A stretch of DNA of 10,927 bases from an uncultured Collinsella sp. (GTDB taxonomy: Bacteria; Actinomycetota; Coriobacteriia; Coriobacteriales; Coriobacteriaceae): assembly GCA_902488525.1 (NCBI GenBank), contig CABTWP010000056.1, positions 1 through 10,927 of the forward strand. Direction: 5' to 3'. The position numbers and the translations under genes were made by a program. The notes under the pieces are model-generated. The model saw nothing but the letters and a program-made list of their open reading frames with translations. It was not told where the DNA came from and ran no database searches. Within the stretch, counting starts at the first letter, position 1. Each line of letters starts with the position of its first letter. Shown here piece after piece: positions 5,789 through 10,927 of this stretch.

Positions 5789-7789
5789 ATGACCGAGGAG
5801 CTCAAGAAGCAGGGCATCGTCGATGGCGCTGCGGTTGTAGAGACAGTCGAGGAGACGGGCGTCGCGCCCGACCTGGACGAAGCCGCCAAGGCGGCGGAGC
5901 GCGAGGCTCGCCGCCAAGCGCTCTACGAGGAAAACGAACGTGCCGAGGACGAGCGCGCCCGCGCCGAGGCAGAGCGTATGCGCGACGTGGACGACGAAGA
6001 CGAGGACGAGACGCCTCGGGATACCTGGGCGACGGTGCGCCGCCTGTGGAGTGAGGCTGCCGGCGACCATTGGCGCTTCTATATCGTGTTCGCGAGCATT
6101 GTGTTCTATGTCATCTTTAACACCGCCGCGCCGGCATATAGCGCCCGCGTGATCGATGAGCTGTGGGGCCACATTCAGGTGGCGTTTGCCAACGACACCA
6201 CTTTCAGCATCACCTGGGAGAACTGCGGCAAGACCATTTTCGTCTACTTTATGATCTGGACTGCCGCTGCCTCGTTCTATGCGCTCCAGAGCTTTTTGAT
6301 GTCGAGCGTCGCTGAGCGTCTCAATCTGCGCCTGCGCAACCGCATCGCGCAAAAGCTCAACCGTCTGCCGCTCGCCTATTTTGACGCGCATCGTCCCGGC
6401 GAGGTCGTCAGCCGCGCGACCAACGACCTGGACAAGATGTCCGAGAGCATGCAGCGCGGATTGCTGCAGCTGCTCGTGTCGATCGGCACGGTTGTTGGTG
6501 CTGTGAGCGTGATGTTCGTGTTCAGCGTGCAGCTTACGCTCGTCTTTCTGTTCTTTACGGCACTGTCGCTGCTGGTGACGAAGGTCGTCTCGCGCCGCAC
6601 ACACGATGTGACGGGCGAGCGCCAGGAGTGGGTGTCCAAGATTACGAGTGCGGTCGAGGAAGGCTATTCGGGCCGTCTGGTGATCCGCGCGTTTAACCGC
6701 GAACGCCAAAGTTCTGCCGAGGTGCACCAGGCCTCGGGCGAGCTGGCACGCGTGAGTGCCAAGGCCGACTTTATGATCAATGCCGTCGGCCCTGCGGTGC
6801 GCTTTATCGGCCGTTTGGCGCAGATCGTGATCGCGCTGGTGGGCTGCAGCATGCTGGTTGCCGGTCACATGACCGTCGGCGTGTTCCAGGCGTTCTTCCA
6901 GTTTATCTACGAGGCGTCCGAACCCATGACGCAGCTGTCGTTTACCTTCAACTCGCTGCAGAGCGCGTTGGCGAGTGCGGAGCGCGTGTTCGACCTGCTC
7001 GATGAGCCCGAGATGGAGGCCGATCCGCTGCCGGACGAGGCCGCCAAGCTGCCGGGTCGCGTTGAGGGTCGCGTCTCCTTTGAGCACGTGCGCTTTGGTT
7101 ATTCGCCCGACAAGCCGCTTATGCACGACGTGTCGTTTACCGCCGAGCCGGGCCAGAAGATTGCCGTGGTGGGAACCACGGGCGCGGGCAAGACGACGCT
7201 CATCAACCTGCTCATGCGCTTCTACGAGATTGACGGCGGGCGTATTACGCTCGACGGCGTGGATACGAGCCGCATGGACCGCGGCGAGCTACGGCAGCAG
7301 TTTGGCATGGTGCTGCAGGACGCCTGGCTGTTCGATGGCACGATTGCCGAAAACATCGCCTACGGCTGTCCCGAGGCGACGCGTGAGGAGATCGTGGCGG
7401 CTGCGCGCGCCGCGCAGGTCGACTTCTTTGTGCGCACCATGCCGCAGGGCTATGACACGCGCGTGGCCAACGATGCCGAAAGCATCAGCCAGGGCCAGCG
7501 TCAGCTGCTGACCATCGCACGCGTGCTGCTCAATAACCCGGCGATTCTCATCCTGGACGAGGCGACCTCAAGCGTGGATACGCGTACCGAGCTTGCCATC
7601 GGTCGTGCCATGGACGCGCTCATGCGCGGGCGCACGAGCTTTGTGATCGCGCACCGCCTGTCGACGATCGTGGACGCCGACCTGATCTTGGTCATGGATC
7701 ACGGCAACATTATCGAGCAGGGCACGCATAAGGAGCTGCTGGCTGCCGAGGGTGCCTACGCCGACCTCTATCTGAGCCAGTTCGCATAA
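5789..7789 (+). CDS. ABC exporter half-transporter, catalytic subunit of a heterodimer, with a charged N-terminal extension
   Basis: A 666-residue partner of the upstream subunit, starting 1 base after its stop codon; GGAGG (5776-5780) lies 8 bases before the ATG. Residues 1 to about 79 form an unusual hydrophilic extension rich in Glu, Asp, Ala and Arg, with likely coiled-coil character (30-66) and an acidic cluster at 67-75. The exporter membrane domain follows, with the first helix near 97-118. The nucleotide domain shows Walker A GTTGAGKT (462-469), Gln510, Walker B Asp590 with catalytic Glu591, and switch His622 (AHRLST), all canonical. Its signature is altered: SISQGQRQ, with Gln568 replacing the first Gly of SGGQ. 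This matches the catalytic partner in TM288-like pairs and confirms the asymmetric heterodimer. The in-frame GTG at 5780 overlaps the ribosome binding site and was rejected. Confidence 0.95.
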   Translation: MTEELKKQGIVDGAAVVETVEETGVAPDLDEAAKAAEREARRQALYEENERAEDERARAEAERMRDVDDEDEDETPRDTWATVRRLWSEAAGDHWRFYIVFASIVFYVIFNTAAPAYSARVIDELWGHIQVAFANDTTFSITWENCGKTIFVYFMIWTAAASFYALQSFLMSSVAERLNLRLRNRIAQKLNRLPLAYFDAHRPGEVVSRATNDLDKMSESMQRGLLQLLVSIGTVVGAVSVMFVFSVQLTLVFLFFTALSLLVTKVVSRRTHDVTGERQEWVSKITSAVEEGYSGRLVIRAFNRERQSSAEVHQASGELARVSAKADFMINAVGPAVRFIGRLAQIVIALVGCSMLVAGHMTVGVFQAFFQFIYEASEPMTQLSFTFNSLQSALASAERVFDLLDEPEMEADPLPDEAAKLPGRVEGRVSFEHVRFGYSPDKPLMHDVSFTAEPGQKIAVVGTTGAGKTTLINLLMRFYEIDGGRITLDGVDTSRMDRGELRQQFGMVLQDAWLFDGTIAENIAYGCPEATREEIVAAARAAQVDFFVRTMPQGYDTRVANDAESISQGQRQLLTIARVLLNNPAILILDEATSSVDTRTELAIGRAMDALMRGRTSFVIAHRLSTIVDADLILVMDHGNIIEQGTHKELLAAEGAYADLYLSQFA

Positions 7790-7819
7790 TGTGACAAAGG
7801 GACAGTCTCTTTGCCACAT
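7789..7819. repeat. Palindromic element with TGTGACAAAGGGAC core, likely a dispersed intergenic repeat
   Basis: The left arm 7789-7802 (core TGTGACAAAGGGA) pairs with 7806-7819 (core TCTCTTTGCCACA) around the 3-base centre CAG. The stem is 14 positions with one A-C mismatch (7794/7814) and one G-T pair (7800/7808). It starts at the last base of the exporter's stop codon. From memory, near-perfect versions of this palindrome recur between genes in Coriobacteriia and some Firmicutes; this needs a genome search. It sits just ahead of the operon terminator. Confidence 0.55.
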
Positions 7820-7826
7820 CACAAAT

Positions 7827-7862
7827 AAGGCGCGCCGGGGATGAATTCCCTGGCGCGCCTTT
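7827..7862. terminator. Bidirectional terminator between the ABC exporter operon and cysE
   Basis: AAGGCGCGCCGGGG (7827-7840) pairs with CCCTGGCGCGCCTT (7848-7861) around the loop ATGAATT, a 14-bp stem with one G-T wobble. TTT follows on the plus strand (7860-7862) and TT-A-TTT on the minus strand. Its position between converging genes suggests that it ends both transcripts. Confidence 0.8.
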
Positions 7863-7899
7863 GCGTTGATGCCGATGTCGTTTTGTGCCGCTTGCGTTC

Positions 7900-8604
7900 C
7901 TAGCGTTCGTCCACGAGCTTGGCGACGAGGGCCTTGAGCTCGGCCACCTCTCGCTCGAGTTCCTTGACGCGGCGGGCATTCTCGGTGATGCCCTGGCGGT
8001 TGAGGGCGGACTGCTCGGCGGCGTCATCGGGCATGTACTCGCGATGCTGCTTGGCGTCGAAACTCTCCTCGAACACACGGCAGCCGTTGCGCTTGATGAT
8101 GCGTCCCGGCACGCCCACGACGGTGCAGTTGTCGGGGACGTCCTTAACGACGACCGAGTTGCCGCCGATCTTGACGTTGTTGCCGATGCGGATGTTGCCG
8201 AGCACCTTGGCGCCCGTGCCCACCGTGACATTGTTGCCCAGGGTGGGGTGACGCTTGCCGGTCTCGTTGCCGGTGCCGCCGAGCGTGACGCCCTGGTAGA
8301 GCACACAGTTGTCGCCCACAATGGTGGTCTCGCCGATGACGACGCCCATGGCGTGGTCGATAAAGAAGTGCTTGCCAATCTGCGCGGCAGGGTGAATCTC
8401 GACGCCGGTGATGTGGCGGGTGATTTGCGAGAGCACGCGGGCGAGCGAGCGATGACCGTGCTCCCACAGCCAGTGCTCGGGCACGTGGTTCCACTTGGCG
8501 TGCAGGCCAGGATAGGAAAGAAAGATGACCAGACCGTTTTGCGCGGCGGGGTCCTGCGCCTGGACGGTCTTGATGTCCTCGCGAATGGTATTGATAAAGC
8601 TCAC
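7900..8604 (-). CDS. cysE: Serine O-acetyltransferase
   Basis: A 234-residue cytoplasmic enzyme that transfers acetyl from acetyl-CoA to L-serine, giving O-acetylserine, the first step of cysteine synthesis. The short N-terminal helical domain (1-65) resembles that of Bacillus-type CysE. A left-handed beta-helix of hexapeptide repeats follows (about 68-170), with VEIHPAAQIG (68-77), the catalytic-loop motif FIDHAMGVVIGE (81-92) with His84 equivalent to E. coli His158, QGVTLGGTG (104-112) and GKRHP (116-120). Glu69 takes the place of E. coli Asp143, as in Gram-positive homologues. The last 25 residues form a heptad-like coiled coil (RRVKELEREVAELKALVAKL) not needed for catalysis and possibly an oligomerisation element. 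The start is a GTG at 8604 with GGGAGG about 7 bases upstream; a nearby ATG is out of frame and quickly stops. No cysK partner is adjacent. Confidence 0.93.
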   Translation of the reverse strand: MSFINTIREDIKTVQAQDPAAQNGLVIFLSYPGLHAKWNHVPEHWLWEHGHRSLARVLSQITRHITGVEIHPAAQIGKHFFIDHAMGVVIGETTIVGDNCVLYQGVTLGGTGNETGKRHPTLGNNVTVGTGAKVLGNIRIGNNVKIGGNSVVVKDVPDNCTVVGVPGRIIKRNGCRVFEESFDAKQHREYMPDDAAEQSALNRQGITENARRVKELEREVAELKALVAKLVDER

Positions 8605-8645
8605 CGGCCGCCCTCCCTTAGCGCCATGGCAATGCGATTCAATAA

Positions 8646-8662
8646 AGTATAGCGATTCGCTA
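8646..8662 (-). promoter_or_regulatory. cysE -10 element with overlapping palindromic operator candidate
   Basis: On the minus strand TATACT (8651-8646) is a good -10 for cysE, about 42 bases before its GTG. Overlapping it by two bases and extending upstream is a perfect 13-base palindrome, TAGCGA (8650-8655) and TCGCTA (8657-8662) around one T. No good -35 is visible; TTTTTA at 16 bases is the nearest. The overlap suggests a regulator site controlling cysE, which is an inference. Confidence 0.45.
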
Positions 8663-8747
8663 GGGATTAAAAAGGACAATCTTGGCGGCTTTGCGCTACA
8701 AGTGTCAGTTATGCAAACTTGCTGGTAATGGAGTCATGCTTTTGTGG

Positions 8748-8781
8748 GGTTGCGCACGAGGGGGCACCGCAACCGTATACT
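8748..8781 (+). promoter_or_regulatory. DedA gene promoter region with an inverted repeat abutting the -10
   Basis: TATACT (8776-8781) is a good -10, giving a leader of about 40 bases before the ATG at 8828. Directly upstream GGTTGCG (8748-8754) and CGCAACC (8768-8774) form a perfect 7-bp dyad with a 13-base spacer, covering where the -35 should be. TTGCGC (8750-8755) is the only -35-like word, at a 20-base spacing. The poor -35 combined with a dyad suggests regulator-dependent transcription. Confidence 0.45.
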
Positions 8782-8827
8782 GGTCAACTTGGACGTATCC
8801 GCGCCCACAACTGAGAGGTTTTACTTC

Positions 8828-9466
8828 ATGGGTTTCATCAATTTTATTGCCGAGCTGCTTAAGGACCCGCGCACCGCGATCGCCAGCTGGATCGCCGCCG
8901 GCCCGCTTATGGCCTACGGCTGCGTGTTCCTGATCATCTTTATCGAGACGGGCGTGGTGTTCTTCCCGTTCCTTCCCGGTGATTCGCTGCTGTTCGCCTC
9001 GGGTTTCTTTGCCCACAACGGCGGCTTTAACATCGTGGCGCTTCTGGCCACCGCATGGGCCGCTGCCATTTTGGGCGATCAGTGCAACTTTATGATCGGT
9101 CACTTCTTTGGCCGCAAGATCATCGCTTCGGGCAAGGTCAAGGCCATGACGCCCGAGCGCATCAAAAAGTCCGAGGACTTCTTGGACAAGTGGGGTCACC
9201 TGGCCATCTTCCTGGGTCGCTTCTTCCCGTTTATCCGCACCTTTGTGCCCTTTATCGCTGGCATGGGCGGCATGCACTGGCGCAACTTTGTCGTCTTTAA
9301 CGTGCTGGGCGGCATTACCTGGTCGACGGTCTTTACGCTGCTGGGCTACTTCTTTGGCGGCATTCCCTTTGTGCAAGAGCACTTTGAGCTGCTGATTATC
9401 GGCATCGTTGCCGTGTCGATCATCCCGACCGTGGTCGGTCTGGTTAAGGCCAAGCTGGGTAAATAG
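8828..9466 (+). CDS. DedA-family (VTT domain) membrane protein
   Basis: A 212-residue polytopic membrane protein of the DedA family, implicated in phospholipid flipping or recycling, membrane-potential maintenance and resistance to antimicrobial compounds. The signature residues are present: Glu40 in FIETGVVFFPFLPGDSLLF, with Asp52 in the PGDS motif (49-53), G83-D84 and G91 in the GDQCNFMIGHFFGRK segment, and the two arginines R131 and R137 in GRFFPFIRTFVPFIAG (130-145). These correspond in position to the functionally essential E39, D51, R130 and R136 of E. coli YqjA. VLGGITW (159-165) is a further family mark. GAGAGG (8813-8818) lies 9 bases before the ATG. An in-frame extension back to 8744 would cover the promoter and was not used. 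It is monocistronic, with a terminator 38 bases after the stop. The lipid substrate cannot be told. Confidence 0.93.
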   Translation: MGFINFIAELLKDPRTAIASWIAAGPLMAYGCVFLIIFIETGVVFFPFLPGDSLLFASGFFAHNGGFNIVALLATAWAAAILGDQCNFMIGHFFGRKIIASGKVKAMTPERIKKSEDFLDKWGHLAIFLGRFFPFIRTFVPFIAGMGGMHWRNFVVFNVLGGITWSTVFTLLGYFFGGIPFVQEHFELLIIGIVAVSIIPTVVGLVKAKLGK

Positions 9467-9504
9467 AACGCCTAGCTCGAGCCAGCGCGCAGACCGTACA
9501 GTTG

Positions 9505-9538
9505 AGGCCCGTCACCGCTTACGGTGGCGGGCCTTTTT
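9505..9538 (+). terminator. Rho-independent terminator of the DedA gene
   Basis: AGGCCCG (9505-9511) and CACCG (9513-9517) pair with CGGTG (9522-9526) and CGGGCCT (9528-9534), joined by a T-G wobble, around the loop CTTA. TTTTT follows (9534-9538). It is a textbook intrinsic terminator that isolates the DedA gene from ilvE. Confidence 0.92.
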
Positions 9539-9583
9539 GCTTCGGTCAAATGAAAATACTTTACTTAGTTAAAGAAAAGCGTT

Positions 9584-9610
9584 TTATCAGACGCGTGCGG
9601 GGAGTACAAT
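9584..9610 (+). promoter_or_regulatory. Promoter of the ilvE transcript
   Basis: TACAAT (9605-9610) is a five-of-six -10. TTATCA (9584-9589, 15-base spacing) or TTTTAT (9582-9587, 17-base spacing) are weak -35 candidates. The stretch upstream (9545-9588) is clearly AT-rich, which could act as an UP element. The predicted start near 9617 falls on or next to the ATG at 9618 of a possible leader ORF, leaving about 147 bases before ilvE. Confidence 0.5.
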
Positions 9611-9617
9611 CTCGTGC

Positions 9618-9767
9618 ATGCGAATCGACGTGCCATCGGCTTTGATGCTGCTCGCGTGTCCCGTCCGGCTCTACGCTCCGGGCGTGCGACGTTGCGACGC
9701 GGTCGGCCTCGGTCCTTGCGTGCGGGTTCGCGAGTATGCAACTGTGTATGTAAGGAGCGACATATGA
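9618..9767 (+). CDS. Possible 49-residue leader peptide overlapping the ilvE start
   Basis: The ATG at 9618 opens a 49-codon frame ending in TGA at 9765-9767, which overlaps the ilvE ATG (9764-9766) as ATGA. The peptide is rich in branched-chain residues: 8 Val, 5 Leu and 2 Ile among 49, including the cluster SALMLLACPVRL near residues 7-18. GC at third positions is about two thirds. No ribosome binding site precedes it. The predicted transcription start lies 0-2 bases upstream, so it would be translated from a leaderless mRNA, which is common in actinobacteria. A 7-bp hairpin, CGTCCGG (9662-9668) with CCGGGCG (9678-9684), lies within it. It could couple ilvE translation to branched-chain amino acid supply; chance openness in GC-rich DNA is a serious alternative. 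Confidence 0.3.
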   Translation: MRIDVPSALMLLACPVRLYAPGVRRCDAVGLGPCVRVREYATVYVRSDI

Positions 9768-10816
9768 CTGTCGAGAAGAAGGATATCGATTGGGGTAGCC
9801 TCGGCTTTGGCTACATGAAGACCGATTACAGCTACGAGGCTCATTGGAAGGATGGCGAGTGGGACGAGGGCGGCCTGACCACCGACCACACCCTGCATGT
9901 CTCCGAGTGCGGCGGTATCTTCCATTACTGCCAGGAGGTCTTTGAGGGCCTGAAGGCCTACACCGCCGAGGACGGCAGCATCGTCTGCTTCCGTCCCGAC
10001 ATGAACGCTGAGCGTATGTATAACTCTGCCCAGCGCCTCGAGATGCCCCCGTTTCCCAAGGACAAGTTCGTTGAGGCCGTCAAGCAGGTCGTTTCTGCCA
10101 ACGCCGCCTGGGTTCCGCCCTTCGGTTCCGGCGCGACCCTGTACGTGCGTCCGTTTATGATCGGCTCCGGTGACGTGATCGGCGTGGCTCCCGCTCCTGA
10201 GTACACGTTCCGCATTCTCGTGACCCCGGTCGGTCCGTACTTTAAGGGCGGCCTCAAGCCCGTCAAGCTGCGCGTTTCCGAGTATGACCGTGCTGCACCG
10301 CACGGCACCGGCAACATCAAGGCCGGCCTGAACTACGCCATGTCCCTTAAGCCCACGATGGAGGCCCATCGCGAGGGCTATGCCGAGAACCTGTATCTCG
10401 ACTCCGAGTCCCGCACCTATGTCGAGGAGACCGGTGGCGCCAACGTCCTGTTCGTGAAAGAGGATGGCACGCTCGTCGTTCCGCAGTCGCACACCGACTC
10501 CATCCTGCCCTCTATCACCCGTCGTTCGCTCGTTCAGGTTGCTCAGGACCTGGGCATGACCGTTGACCAGCGCCCCGTCGAGTGGGCCGAGGTCAAGGCC
10601 GGCACCTTTGTGGAGTGCGGCCTGTGCGGCACCGCTGCCGTCATCTCTCCGGTTGGCGAAATCGACAACAAGGTTTACGGCGCCGACGAGACCGTGACCT
10701 TCCCGGCTGGATACACCGAGATCGGCCCTGTGATGAAGAAGCTTCGCGAGACCCTGACTGGTATCCAGTCTGGTGCTGTCGAGGACAAGCACAACTGGGT
10801 TTACACCGTCGCGTAA
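9764..10816 (+). CDS. ilvE: Branched-chain amino acid aminotransferase
   Basis: A 350-residue class IV pyridoxal-phosphate aminotransferase that interconverts Leu, Ile and Val with their 2-oxo acids using glutamate/2-oxoglutarate, the last step of branched-chain synthesis, in the cytoplasm. The PLP Schiff-base lysine is Lys186 in GTGNIKAGLNYA (181-192). Glu222 in YVEETGGANVLFV (219-231) is the residue that contacts the pyridine nitrogen. QEVFEGLKAY (57-66), YVRPFMIG (127-134) and ECGLCGTAAVISPVG (284-298) are family blocks; the last forms the cofactor phosphate loop and carries a Cys-Gly-Leu-Cys pair (285-288). The length fits the roughly 340-360-residue bacterial subgroup. AAGGAG (9752-9757) lies 6 bases before the ATG at 9764; the longer in-frame GTG start at 9614 would add a 50-residue Arg-rich tail absent from the family. 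It appears to be a single-gene transcript. Confidence 0.95.
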   Translation: MTVEKKDIDWGSLGFGYMKTDYSYEAHWKDGEWDEGGLTTDHTLHVSECGGIFHYCQEVFEGLKAYTAEDGSIVCFRPDMNAERMYNSAQRLEMPPFPKDKFVEAVKQVVSANAAWVPPFGSGATLYVRPFMIGSGDVIGVAPAPEYTFRILVTPVGPYFKGGLKPVKLRVSEYDRAAPHGTGNIKAGLNYAMSLKPTMEAHREGYAENLYLDSESRTYVEETGGANVLFVKEDGTLVVPQSHTDSILPSITRRSLVQVAQDLGMTVDQRPVEWAEVKAGTFVECGLCGTAAVISPVGEIDNKVYGADETVTFPAGYTEIGPVMKKLRETLTGIQSGAVEDKHNWVYTVA

Positions 10817-10830
10817 TTTGTCTTACCTAT

Positions 10831-10857
10831 CCGGGCAGAGAACAAGTTCCCTCCCGG
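10831..10857 (+). other. Short stem-loop between ilvE and its terminator
   Basis: CCGGG (10831-10835) pairs with CCCGG (10853-10857), and the interior can add AG-GAA against TTC-CT pairing with one mismatch. It starts 14 bases after the ilvE stop codon and has no T-run. It may simply be a 3'-UTR structure. Confidence 0.25.
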
Positions 10858-10872
10858 CGCGTCCTCGGACAT

Positions 10873-10917
10873 GCAAGAAGCCCTCGCTGCGCACTTCGTG
10901 CGGCGAGGGCTTCTTGC
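10873..10917. terminator. Long hairpin, probable ilvE terminator
   Basis: GCAAGAAGCCCTCGC (10873-10887) pairs perfectly with GCGAGGGCTTCTTGC (10903-10917). After a two-base bulge (TG), CGCAC (10890-10894) pairs with GTGCG (10898-10902) around a TTC loop, giving 20 base pairs in all. The T-rich CTTCTT is inside the 3' arm rather than after it. Symmetry allows it to end transcripts from either side; the next gene lies beyond the window. Confidence 0.75.
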
Positions 10918-10927
10918 GTCCTGCGGA

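Noticed and set aside
5726..7126. 466-codon minus-strand open frame opposite the second ABC subunit
   Set aside because: Same reasoning: low-complexity His/Arg/Leu translation, no start signals, and complete overlap with an unambiguous transporter gene.
7568..7822. Small minus-strand frame starting inside the palindrome at 7789-7819
   Set aside because: Its start lies in the intergenic repeat and most of it is antisense to the exporter gene. Such frames seeded by this palindrome are a likely source of false small-protein annotations.
8682..8933. Small plus-strand frame across the cysE/DedA divergent promoter region
   Set aside because: It crosses the DedA promoter dyad, the -10 and the ribosome binding site, has no initiation site of its own and overlaps the DedA gene in another frame.
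9611..9763. T-box or classical attenuator riboswitch before ilvE
   Set aside because: I found no T-box core sequence, no specifier-loop layout and no terminator with a T-run in the leader; only a 7-bp hairpin is visible.
9671..10792. 373-codon minus-strand open frame opposite ilvE
   Set aside because: The frame is Gly/Leu/Val/His-rich with no motif, and the opposite strand encodes IlvE with its PLP lysine and glycine loops.

Overview
The window looks like chromosomal DNA of a high-GC Gram-positive gut bacterium of the class Coriobacteriia, most likely Collinsella or a close relative. This is inferred from the overall GC-rich composition, strong AGGAGG-type ribosome binding sites, the combination of gene families, and a TGTGACAAAGGGAC palindrome that I recall as dispersed in such genomes. 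No database search was possible, so the genus is an inference. I see no rRNA, tRNA, CRISPR array, insertion sequence or phage gene.

Layout, left to right. (1) 169-1386: a Fis-type helix-turn-helix regulator carrying a decayed sigma-54-activator AAA+ domain. (2) 1471-2046: a small single-pass membrane protein of unknown function with its own promoter. (3) 2047-2274: a convergent gap holding three separate hairpins. (4) 2275-2796 (minus): a nitroreductase-family flavoprotein. (5) 2797-3090: a divergent control region. (6) 3091-3381: a 96-residue orphan protein closed by a textbook terminator. (7) 3487-7861: an apparent operon of a MarR-type repressor and two ABC exporter half-transporters. The first two genes overlap by 13 bases and the next two are 1 base apart. 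Promoter-proximal repeats suggest autoregulation, and a strong hairpin probably shared with the facing gene ends the operon. (8) 7900-8604 (minus): serine O-acetyltransferase (cysE). (9) 8605-8827: divergent promoters with palindromes next to both -10 elements. (10) 8828-9466: a DedA-family membrane protein with its terminator. (11) 9764-10816: branched-chain amino acid aminotransferase (ilvE), preceded by a leader that can encode a 49-residue peptide overlapping the ilvE start, and followed by a long hairpin.

How the genes work together. The best-supported functional unit is the MarR / heterodimeric ABC exporter operon. The two transporter subunits are complementary: the first has a degenerate Walker B and switch residue with an intact signature, and the second has a canonical ATPase site with a degenerate signature. 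Paired, they give one active and one inactive ATP site, as in the TM287/288 and BmrC/BmrD type of multidrug or peptide exporters. The MarR protein probably senses a transported compound. The remaining genes are amino-acid biosynthesis (cysE, ilvE), membrane homeostasis (DedA) and redox (nitroreductase) functions with separate promoters.

The points most worth a second look are the regulator whose AAA+ domain has lost its ATP- and sigma-54-contacting motifs, the possible leader ORF of ilvE, the paired 14-mers in front of marR, and the palindrome abutting the end of the transporter operon.
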